Shown here: piece by piece, positions 40,101 through 47,983 of the stretch
How the letters are laid out: the number at the start of each line of letters is the position of its first letter
Numbering within the stretch: the first letter of the stretch is position 1
NCBI GenBank assembly: GCA_020746105.1
Contig: CM036621.1
Location: 54,656,264 to 54,720,263 of the forward strand
Direction of reading: 5' to 3'
Length of the DNA: 64,000 bases
DNA from: Trogon surrucura
Taxonomy: Eukaryota; Chordata; Aves; Trogoniformes; Trogonidae
Program-made: the position numbers and the translations under genes
Notes under the pieces: model-generated
Seen by the model: only the letters and a program-made list of their open reading frames with translations
What the model was told of the DNA's origin: nothing
Database searches by the model: none

Positions 40101-40662
40101 GCTTTAGAAATGCTACACTACCTTTTAAGTCAGTCTGCATTTCAAGCCTGCACCAAAACAATCTCATCTACTCTTCCGTGCCATTTACATTTTTCATAGT
40201 ATAAAAATTCCCTGCCCAAACAAGAGCAGGTTTTTCGATAACTTGGATCCTCTTTATTAAGCCATTCACCATCATGCTATGAGACTTTTATGCCGAGCAA
40301 AGGAAGCCGGCTGGAGCACTGCAGTCTAAACAGCTAAAGAGTAACACTAAGCAGATGAGCTAAAGAATATAAACAATGAAAACTTGTACTTTTTTTGTTT
40401 CAGAGCAAATGCCCTGTGCTGGCAGGAATACTCTTTCCACCAACTCTAGTGATATCAAAGACGAGACTGGTCTTTTTGCAGCTGTTTCCCTTAATTACCT
40501 CTGTTCCTCCAACCTCATGCCTCATTTACTGTCTCCACTCATTGCATTAGTTATATTCCATAGAGACATCTACTGAAAGGAGAATAATCCAAAATGCTAC
40601 TCACCATACAGGGCTTCAAACTGAAAACAGAGGACACAGACAGTTACAGCAACCGACTTCAT
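31097..40662 (-). CDS. ICOS: ICOS, inducible T-cell costimulator (four coding exons, spliced)
   Basis: The joined exons (40605-40662, 33348-33686, 31788-31900, 31097-31186) give 199 residues. The protein is a type I membrane receptor of the CD28 family on activated T cells; it binds ICOSLG and recruits PI3K. Residues 1-19 are a signal peptide. About 20-132 form one IgV domain with sequons at N47, N79 and N89 and the ligand loop LPPPY at 115-119. C137 matches the interchain stalk cysteine, 145-166 form the transmembrane helix, and 185-188 are YMPM, the PI3K-SH2 motif. The tail ends AVNAAKK-PRI, close to human ICOS AVNTAKK. CD28 (YMNM) and CTLA4 (YVKM) fit less well. All junctions are GT-AG and phases agree (1, 1, 0). 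Oddity: the B-strand cysteine position is F42, and C122 is extra. Gene identity is near certain; UTR ends are not determined. Confidence 0.96.
31187..31787 (-). other. ICOS: ICOS intron 3
   Basis: The intron is 601 bp between the transmembrane and tail exons. A 126-codon minus-strand frame (31215-31595) lies fully inside it and does not join in frame to either exon; it is taken as chance. Confidence 0.88.
31788..31900 (-). CDS. ICOS: ICOS coding exon 3 (stalk, transmembrane helix)
   Basis: The exon is 113 bp, with acceptor ccatctccag next to 31900 and donor AACAAG|gtaagc. It encodes DKEDC (C137, position of the interchain cysteine) followed by a hydrophobic stretch starting near W145 (WIIIGLIMFAMI) that is rich in cysteines at its inner end (C158, C160, C161, C165, C166). 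LRNK then forms the positive stop-transfer end. Human ICOS has the same arrangement. The clustered inner cysteines could be palmitoylation sites; that is inference. Confidence 0.93.
31901..33347 (-). other. ICOS: ICOS intron 2
   Basis: The intron is 1447 bp between the IgV and transmembrane exons, with GT-AG ends. Apart from a small tandem repeat at 32172-32229, nothing recognisable is inside. Confidence 0.9.
32172..32229. repeat. short tandem repeat in ICOS intron 2
   Basis: Six units of atttcagatc or atttcaggc are arranged as two identical 29-bp higher-order copies (32172-32200, 32201-32229). Confidence 0.93.
33348..33686 (-). CDS. ICOS: ICOS coding exon 2 (IgV ectodomain)
   Basis: The exon is 339 bp, residues 20-132 plus one base. 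Its acceptor is a pyrimidine-rich gtcttcag just right of 33686, and its donor is CAAG|gtaagt at 33341-33347. Recognisable blocks are ENGNFKF (strand B region), TLFKG (C strand), EIC (C65), NVTYC (C83), STTFILKNL (E strand), DTYMYC (F strand, C110) and LPPPY (FG loop, 115-119). Sequons are NVS, NVT and NSS. The open frame continues upstream into intron 1, so the in-frame ATG near 33783 is not the start. C65-C83 can form the second ICOS-type disulfide, but C110 lacks its usual B-strand partner because position 42 is Phe. Confidence 0.95.
34208..34471 (+). mobile_element. CR1 LINE, 5'-truncated 3' end (in ICOS intron 1)
   Basis: The copy runs from 'taggacaagaggaaatgtgc' to 'aataattctatgattctatg' with all intermediate CR1 3' landmarks (tttctttactgaaag, gatggttggacttgatgatc). 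It lies antisense to ICOS and closely resembles the copy at 9930-10201, so both are probably from the same subfamily. Confidence 0.93.
36977..37024. repeat. 19-bp perfect inverted repeat in ICOS intron 1
   Basis: The arms are ctttggtttgcctctgaaa (36977-36995) and its exact reverse complement (37006-37024), separated by 10 bp. It directly precedes a tandem duplication. Confidence 0.93.
37026..37067. repeat. 21-bp perfect tandem duplication
   Basis: Two identical copies begin aaattttgctg and end taatg (37026-37046, 37047-37067), one base after the hairpin at 36977-37024. Confidence 0.93.
40605..40662 (-). CDS. ICOS: ICOS coding exon 1 (signal peptide)
   Basis: The exon encodes 19 residues starting MKSVAVTVCVLC and ending in FEALY, plus the first base of codon 20. 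The start has a basic residue, a hydrophobic core and a small polar end, as expected of a signal peptide; human ICOS also starts MKS. The donor on the minus strand is G|gtgagt (intron bases 40599-40604). The single G joins AT of exon 2 to give Asp20. Intron 1 is about 6.9 kb. Confidence 0.93.
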
Positions 40663-40860
40663 GCTTGCTTGACACTGAGGCACCAGCCTTCTGTCTACTG
40701 TGAAGATGTGGAAGAATTCATGGGCAAAAAAGGAAGTGGTTTGTGGGCAATGGGGGAAATTATGTGATAATCAGAAGGACTTTGTAATTTAACCCCTGAC
40801 TACGTTACAGCTATGTCAGCATTAGCTGTCGCCCACACCTGTAGAGCTTGCTGCATTTTT
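40663..40860 (-). promoter_or_regulatory. ICOS proximal promoter / 5'UTR region
   Basis: This is the sequence directly upstream of the ICOS start codon. No clear TATA box is seen. At 40731-40742 the minus strand reads AAACCACTTCCT, an ETS core next to a RUNX core, an arrangement known from T-cell enhancers. A GATA-type core (TGATAA on the plus strand) lies near 40764-40770. GATA3 is known to act on mammalian ICOS. The placement of the promoter is inferred from the gene start only. Confidence 0.4.
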
Positions 40861-41128
40861 TTTTCCCCACCTCACGATTTGCTGTCACAGACAGGAAGAG
40901 GAAACATTTTCTGACTTTGTCTTTGATGTTCACTTCTGCAAAGGCTGTTTCTGGTTAAATCTATCGTGATAGAGGCTACAGTCATCTACAGTACACTTCC
41001 TGCAGATGACCCATGATCAATAACTTGTTCCTTAAATTATCTTAGAATACATACATATTTGCAACTGGCAGCCTGCTTTCTCCGCATCAGTTTGTTAGGT
41101 AACTGATGGTCTTGCTGTATATGGGCCA

Positions 41129-41919
41129 GTGCAAACTGCATGAGCTTCAGCAAGTCAAAGTGCGAGGACCAGCACCTGAGTCGGGCCGATCCCAGGCACA
41201 AAAATAAACTGGGTACAGAGTGGGTTGAGAGTAGCCCTGAAGAGAAGGATTTGGGGGCGTTGATAGACAAGAAGCTCAACATGAGCGAGCAGTGCGCTCA
41301 TGCAGCTCAGTAGGCCAACCGCATCCTGGGGTGCAATAAGAGGAGCAGATCACAAGAGGTGATTCTCCCCCTTTACTCTGTTCTTGTGAGACCCCACCTC
41401 GAATACTGTGTCCAGTTCTGGAGTCCCCAGCATAAGAGGGATATAGACCTATTGGAAAGAGTTCAGAGGAGGGCCACAAAGATGATCCAGGGGCTCGAGA
41501 ACCTCTGCTACGAGGACAGGCTGAGGGAGCTGGGATTGTTCAGCCCGGAGGAGACTCCAGGGGGACCTTACAACTGCCTTCCAGTACCTGAAAGGAACCT
41601 ACAGGAAGGCTGGAGAGGGAATTTTTACAAGAGTGTCCAGCACTAAGACAAGGAGTAATTGATTTAAATTGAAGAATAGGTTTAGACTGGATCTCAGGAA
41701 GAAATTCTTCAGTACGAGGGTGGCAAGACTCTGGAATAGATTGCCCAAAGAAGTTGTGGATGTCCCCTCTCTGGAGATGGTCAAGGCCAGGCTGGATGAG
41801 ACCTTGAGCAACCTGGTCTAGTTAAGGGCATCCCTGCCCATCACAGGGAGCTTGGATTAGATGATCTCTAAAGTCCCTTCCAACCTAAGCCATTCTACGA
41901 TTCTATGATTCTACAATTT
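41129..41919 (+). mobile_element. CR1 LINE, long 3' fragment with remains of ORF2
   Basis: This is the longest CR1 copy here, about 790 bp. It encodes the C-terminal part of the reverse transcriptase ORF2: residues such as [19 protein letters not shown] and [13 protein letters not shown] are readable in the frame at 41359-41646. An in-frame TAG near 41310 and a later frame break show that it is dead. After the ORF come the usual 3' blocks (ggaagaaattcttca, gattagatgatctctaaag) and the attctatgattctac end. It lies about 0.5 kb upstream of ICOS exon 1, divergently oriented. Confidence 0.94.
41359..41646 (+). pseudogene. CR1 ORF2 reverse transcriptase C-terminal remnant
   Basis: The 95-codon open stretch carries the conserved tail of CR1 ORF2 ([44 protein letters not shown]). 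It lacks the endonuclease and the catalytic reverse transcriptase part, has an upstream in-frame stop, and shifts frame after about 41560. It is a dead LINE fragment, not a host gene. Confidence 0.9.
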
Positions 41920-44900
41920 AATTTCTTTCACTACTACTGCTAAATATCTGTTCACATGGACAATGGCAGAGAGTTTTACTCTCTTCAAATTTTTGCAAAG
42001 CCCTGGAAATCTTTGCCTTTTATTAAATTAAAATAAGAGCTAAGCCTGAGTCAAGTCAGGATTTGATCTAAATTTTCAGCTCAGGTCTCTGGAGCGAAAC
42101 TTTAACTAGAGAATATTTCTGCAGTATACTTTTAATTCTGAAGCTGAAGAGTAATATATGGAGGTACAAGCAATGTCAAAACTGAAAAAGATACACCTGA
42201 CTTCTGAGCTTTGCCCATACGCATGCTGGGATCTCCTGAGGTTGCAGGTAGGATCATCTTTCCCATCCCCCATAACAATTTATGGCAAGTACTGAAACAA
42301 CAGACCAGCCCTTTCCTGGGACAGAACATTTATTACCCCCCAAAGCAAGCATAAGACAAGCAGCCAGAAAGGCTTCTAGACAAAAGAGCTGCTGCTGCTG
42401 CTACAAAATTATAGGAGGAACAGAATCATGTGTAAAGAACCCACACACACCTTTGGGAGAGTGTGCTGACAACACAACAAGGACTGAGACACTTCAAAGC
42501 CTTCCACTGGCTGGGAAGGCCAATAAAGGTGTAGGTGAATTCACCCTTTTGAGGAAAGTTGTAGCTATTTTTTGTGAAAACAAGCTTTAAAGCTAATCAG
42601 TATAGGTAGGCTTCAAAAATATGCTGTCTTTAGAAACTGAAAACTTTTGCCAGGAAAGTAATTTTCATAGAGAATAGATTTTTTTTTATCAATGTAATTA
42701 TTTTGGGGCAACTTTGTCCTTCCTTCCCCTCTCTGTGACCTTACCAGATGTACCAATGCAGAGAGGATTAATACACATCTGTTTCCCTCCTGGGGTAAGA
42801 ATAGATGCCAGCGTATCTTGCTTGGCATAGATCTCACTACAGCAATTGGCACGAGTTCCACCGCCCAGTAAACAGTTTGTATTTGTCCTTTCTTTCTCCT
42901 GTTGTTATAGCCTCAAGTCTGGAATTATCCCTTCTCCTTTTCTGCTTCCTGGCGCTTGGGATTGGTAGAACACACTGCTCCCTTTGTTTCAAAGGGCTCC
43001 AGCCCAGGGTACACTTCGGGATATGTTTGGCAGCACTGAAGTTTTTTCTAGACAGTGATTTCTTTTGGAGGTCGAGTGTATTTGATGATGAACCAGCAGA
43101 GCCTGGGGCACTCACAGTGTATGTTCTCAAGCAAAGAAACACAAAGTCTAGCTCAGGGCCGAGCGTGAGGGATGCTCACCTTCTAGTCCCACACCAACAG
43201 AGACTCCTCCAGTGCTTTTCAACCTTTCTGTCTTTGCCTCCCTCCTCTGTCAGTGCTTACCTACTTCACAAAGACATTGTGACTGCAATTTGGAAATGTT
43301 TCTTGCAAATACTTCAGTCGGTTACAGTTAACCACCTGGGAAGAGCAATCTGTTTCCACAACACGCTTCCTATAACTGCAACTATTTTTGCTCACAAACA
43401 CGTGTTTCCTTTTTCCATCTTCACTCATTTATCTTCTGTTTTTCTTGATTTTTACCTTCTCATCAACAGATGCCTCTCAGAGCTGACTTCTTTCTTCCTC
43501 TACCCTGACTGTTCCCCAGTCCCTGTCTACCGTTGTTCTTAAGCAGTGAATGCCCTTCAGCATGTGCAGTAACTCCTTTCTGGAATGTGGCTTCTCCTTC
43601 CCCCAAGCCCCATTCTTTCTTTGTGTTCTACTCCAAATACTACCCCACAGTGATAAACTCACTTTTCTCCTATCATCTCACTTCTGACTTGCCATCACTG
43701 ACTACTTACAACCTAGAAAATTATTATGAGTATTTTCATGCCTTAAAAAATGCATGCAGTGATACACTCAGTTCCAAGGAGAAATGGGCTTGCTCATCCC
43801 TTGATCCATAGACCAGTGTTCTCTATCACACGATCTTCAATGCTTCTCCTTTCTAACTCCAGGTTACTAGGAAAACAATAATTGTGCTGCTTCCCTAAGG
43901 AGACCAATTCACAGCAAAGGTTTTACATGATGCATCATGCATACTTCTCTTTGCTCTGTTTAATCACGTAACTCTTATTGTACTTACTGTTATCACAGTA
44001 AGTGTATATTGCTAACCACGTCCATATTGGCAACATGCTACTGCATTGTTTACCGTGAAACAAAGGTGGTGTTGACATCAAAGTACCTTGTTCTGTCTCA
44101 CCAGCAATTCTCCACTTCTGCCTGTAGATGATGAGCAGTTGCCCACAGCAATATATAATATTCTCTCAATAAAATGTTTTGTGATTCTTTCTGCAGAGTC
44201 TGCTACAGTCTATCCACACAAATTATATTCTGCTGTCTCCTGCTGCTTCTCATTCTTTGCCTCAATATCTGGCCTATATTCTCATGACTCTGGGTCATTC
44301 CCTTAGGGCTGTAGCAGAAAGCCTCCACACTCATGCGTTTTTCGTTTCCTGTCCTCCTAATTGAGAAAAGGAACAATGACTTTCACTGTGCTATTTTTAA
44401 GGTTCTGTGATGGCTTTAAATCCTACTTCACATCTGCATCACTCCCCATTAGGTGTGTAAACAAGCTGCAGTCATTCAGGTTGTAAAGCTTTCAGCCTGA
44501 AATGCAGCTCGTGTGCTCCCTCATTTGTTCTGATGCCTCCTTTGCTGATATATTGGTCTGATCTCTCCCGCAGGCCCATGGGGCACGCTGTAATTTTCTC
44601 TCCATCAACGTGCCAGCGGAGGCTACCAGGGCTCAGCTCAGCAGCAGAGCAAATCTAATGAGACGGTCCCCTTTGGGGTGTGAGTGTGTGTTATTTTGCC
44701 TCTTGATACAAGCTCATGTACCCTTTGAATCACTTTTTTTTTTTTTTTATGGTGCTTGAGAGTATTTCTTTGTCATCAACTTTCCTAAAAGAAGTAAAAG
44801 AGCCACCTATGTTAAGGAGTTAAGCCCAGATCTAACACATGCAAAGGCACTGACCTATAAATTCAGTTGACAGGCACTAAATGGCAAATTCAGTCAGCTT
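41920..44900. other. intergenic upstream of ICOS, no gene accepted
   Basis: Contains the longest frame in the window (42805-43542, plus, 245 codons), which I do not accept as a gene because it lacks any recognisable domain and the strand is pyrimidine-rich (see findings). Otherwise unremarkable. Confidence 0.6.
44738..44750. repeat. poly(T) tract
   Basis: A run of about 13-14 T. No retroposed body was recognised next to it. Confidence 0.8.
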
Positions 44901-45070
44901 AAACAGGTTGCCCAGAGAGCTGGTAGATGCCCCATCCATGGTAACAGTCAAGATCTGGTTTGACAAGACTCTGGACAGCCTGATCTAGTTGAAGATGTCC
45001 CTGCCTACTGCAAGGGGGTTGGAATAGATGATCTTTAAAGGTCCGGTCTAACCCAAACTGTTCTATGATA
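44901..45070 (+). mobile_element. CR1 LINE 3' end
   Basis: The copy begins 'aaacaggttgcccagagagc' and continues through 'cctgatctagttgaagatg' and 'gaatagatgatctttaaagg' to a decayed 'ttctatgatac' end. It is 5'-truncated and non-coding. Confidence 0.92.
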
Positions 45071-45321
45071 CTAAACACCACTTCTGATCCTGTGACTAAC
45101 ATTTTGGACTGGCTGGCTCAAGTCACAGAAAGCCATCTGTAGGCAAGACTGCGTCCATCTAGTCTCAGGAGCTGCTATGCTTCTGCATATCCAGAACTTG
45201 TGCCTGCTGCAATACCTCAAGAGGTACCTAATCACTTCTCCAGGACACAGAATATACATAGGAATGGACCGATGAAGGCCATGTGCATACGCTGGTGGTG
45301 TGGATGGCAGCCCTACAGGGC

Positions 45322-45541
45322 CACTTAAACTCAAGAAGAAACTTCTTCTCAGTGAGGGTGACGGAACACTGGAACAGGCTGCCCAGGGAGGGTGTGGAGT
45401 CTCCTTCTCTGGAGACATTCAAGACCTGCCTGGACACGTTCCTATGTAGCATTATCTAGGCGTTCCTGCTCTGGCAGGGGGATTGGACTTGATGATCTTT
45501 CGAGGTCCCTTCCAATCCCTAACATTCTGTGATTCTGTGAT
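45322..45541 (+). mobile_element. CR1 LINE 3' end (attctgtga-type subfamily)
   Basis: Landmarks are 'aagaaacttcttctcagtg', 'gaacaggctgcccagggag', 'ttggacttgatgatctttcg' and the terminal 'attctgtgattctgtgat'. The terminal repeat differs from the attctatg copies, so it belongs to another CR1 subfamily. It is 5'-truncated. Confidence 0.92.
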
Positions 45542-46439
45542 GGCTGTGGAATGTTTACTGTCTTAAATAACAACAACAAAGGCAACAATCATGTTCCTGC
45601 CTTTCAGGAGGACAAAGGCTGTGAGCGGTAGGTAACTTTCAGTGGCATATCCCTGCGTGTGCAGGAGGTATTTAGAATACCAGGGCTATAAGTGGCCTGT
45701 GTCCATGGGCAGTGCTCCAGAGGAGGATACATGCTGAAGCCATTGCAGTTCCCCTGTGGCCGACATGCCACTGAGGGGGATTTTGTCACCAGCACCACTT
45801 ATATCTAGGTTCAGAAAGGAGGTCTTCCAGAATGGATAGTAAATACGCAAAACCCAAATGAAGTGCATACCTGGGGACCCAGACTGTTACTGTCTTGCCA
45901 CTTGTAGAGCAGTTCATGACAGACATGCTGATGAGCTGGATGACCATGAAAGTCATTCTGCTTTTGGATTTGAATTTAATTGTAGTTTGGGTGTGACAGT
46001 GATGAATTAGACACATTCTGTAAAGTTTTCACACCCCAGCTGTTGAAAAGCTTGCAGTTGGGTGGGAACTCCTGTTATGTGGTTGTCTGGTCAGCTGCCT
46101 TGGAGGAGTTAGGACTGAGAGAGTCATGTACTGTGGTAGTCGTTGGGGTTTGTGGTGTGATTTTTATCTCTGCAGTGCTGTGATTACTTTTTAAAGGTAA
46201 ACTTTTGCTACCACTGTGTTGACAGTATAATAAAGGGGAACTTTCTCCAGCAGAAACAGCAACCACAGTTGTGATGGATTCCTGCAGACAAGAAATAAAA
46301 CAAATGCCATGCTGAAAATTGCAAGGACACGTGAAGCAGCACAACCCTGGCTCGGACTTCCAGAAACACCTAAGTGGCTGAGGGCACACATGCCACTGTC
46401 TGTTTCCAGCTGACTTAAAGTGCTTTTGAAAACCCTGTC
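45542..46439. other. intergenic, nothing recognised
   Basis: Lies between the last CR1 of the cluster and the LTR-like block. The minus frame 46075-46518 (147 codons) has no family resemblance. The putative LTR may start somewhere in here. Confidence 0.55.
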
Positions 46440-47096
46440 TTTCAGGTCGCCCTGGTTCGAGAGCCCTGGGACAGAAGCTCCGTGACCCAAATGGACCAAT
46501 CACCGTGTTCCTTTCCATGGTGCTTAGTATAAAAGGGCCCCTGAGACAAGCCCTGGGGCTTTTAGTGCTGCTCTGCTGGGAGTGTTGCTGTCATCTCTGC
46601 TTCATCTTTGCCTCTGCTGCTGGTATTTCTGCCTCTTGTTTTCATGCTGCAGAGGAGCATTGAGACAGGTCACCTTCCCCTGTTCCCCATCATGGGCTGG
46701 GTGTGTCACAGCTCCTTTTCTGTTTGTTTTGGGTTTTATTTTTGTTGTTGTTTTGGGGTTTTTTGACTAGCATTGGCACTCTGGGATTGGGCACTCCCGT
46801 CTGCTGTTGAGTCCAGTCTGGAGCTTTTTTTTTTCCTACTTGGAATCTAGTTGTCATCTGGAAGGTGTGGATTCTGGTTTAACATATTCTCTTGTGTCTT
46901 TGAATATATTTGCATACTTGTATAATACCTGTATATAACTCAGTATCTTCATTGTTAGTGTTCTTTTTCATTAGACTGGTTCAAGTTTTTTTCAGCCTCA
47001 CAGTCTCTCTCCCTGGTTCCTGTTACCCTCCCCTGGGAGGGTAGTGGGGGAATCACGGAGAGCGTCAGAGTTTGGCGACTGGCACACGGGTGTTTC
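46440..47096 (+). mobile_element. putative solo LTR of a bird endogenous retrovirus
   Basis: A CCAAT box (46495-46500 region) is followed about 30 bp later by TATAAAAG (46528-46535). T-rich U5-like sequence follows, then a stretch near 47020-47090 (cccctgggagggtagtgggg, then a tttggcgactgg block) resembling the 3' ends of bird ERVL-type LTRs. No gag, pol or env sequence is seen on either side, so it would be a solo LTR. Exact ends and any target duplication could not be fixed. It could instead be an unrelated host promoter. Confidence 0.35.
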
Positions 47097-47759
47097 CAGG
47101 CCAGGCTTTGTTGTTGCTGGTGGTGGCTGAAGGCAGACGGGCTCAGGCCTTGCGGGATTTGGAGGAGTGCACACAACGAAACCACGACTTTCTCAAATAT
47201 GTAACTGAATTTCCTTTATTTTGTATCTGTCATTCAGAATCTCAAAATTTACTGCCCTGGGAACCAACTGCTTTGTACACTTGGGCCAGAGCTGCAGGAC
47301 GCAGCACACACACCCGCAGCGCAGGGATCACTCCCTCCGTCATGCTCGAGGCTTGGCCCGGCCACGCTCCTCTCGGGGGTGCCAGAACAAAGACACCCCA
47401 AGCCGGGCGCTCTGCCGTGCCGTGTCACCCCTCGAGCTCCTGTGGCGGAGTCCCTGAACTAGAGCGAGCCCTACACCTCGGCAGGGCCCCGCCGCGGCAG
47501 AGGCGCCGGCCCCGCCCTCTCCTCCCCTCCCGCTGGGGCCGGGGCGGCAGCGCTTGGGGCGGGAACGGCGCGCGGTAGAAGCGGCGCGAGGCGGGGCCGC
47601 CGCGAGGAGGCCGCACGGGGGCGCTGCCGGCCCGCGCTCCGCGCCTCGGCCTCGCACTGCCTCGGGCCGCGGGCCAGCGCCGCCGGGCGGGCAGGGCCGG
47701 GCCGGGGCCTCGGCGCGGCGGGGGGAGAGGGCGGCCGGGGCGAACCCGGCTGTGTTGTG

Positions 47760-47983
47760 AGCGGTGGCCGCGCTCCGGCCCGGCCTGCGCGGCTGTGGTG
47801 TGAGGCAGCGTTTTTAGCGCCGGTCTGTGGTTCCACTTGAGCCTGACCTCGGCTCGGCGTAGCTCGTGGCTCGCCGCAGCTCGTGGCTCGCCGCGCGGCC
47901 CGTGCAGGGTCACAGCGTGCGGGTCGCTGGCTGCCGACCCTTGCAGAGGCCCGGCTGTGCTCGGTAGTTGCCCAGAATCATAC
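47760..47983 (+). other. candidate untranslated first exon of an unidentified transcript
   Basis: The 3' edge is a consensus donor, ATAC|gtaagt, in the CpG island's right flank. The 5' end is unknown; the start given is arbitrary. A short open frame from ATG 47837 reads through the donor and looks compositional. Two copies of a 17-bp unit (47861-47894) are inside. It could be the first exon of a long non-coding RNA or of a gene that I do not recognise. Confidence 0.35.
47861..47894. repeat. 17-bp tandem duplication in CpG island
   Basis: Two copies of agctcgtggctcgccgc lie back to back. Confidence 0.93.

Larger units (their letters stand above)
33687..40604 (-). other. ICOS: ICOS intron 1
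   Basis: This intron of about 6.9 kb lies between the signal-peptide and IgV exons. It holds one CR1 fragment (34208-34471), a perfect 19-bp hairpin (36977-37024) followed by a 21-bp tandem duplication (37026-37067), and short AT-rich stretches such as 38915-38940. Open frames up to 135 codons (38752-39159, plus) show no family resemblance and are taken as chance. Confidence 0.9.

Noticed and set aside
46075-46518. 147-codon minus frame next to the LTR-like block
   Set aside because: Does not resemble any retroviral or host protein that I recognise; low-complexity T/S/P end.
47425-47913. 162- and 121-codon minus-strand frames in the CpG island
   Set aside because: Arg, Pro, Ala and Gly-rich translations are expected from high G+C with few stops; no domain, and several frames are open at once.
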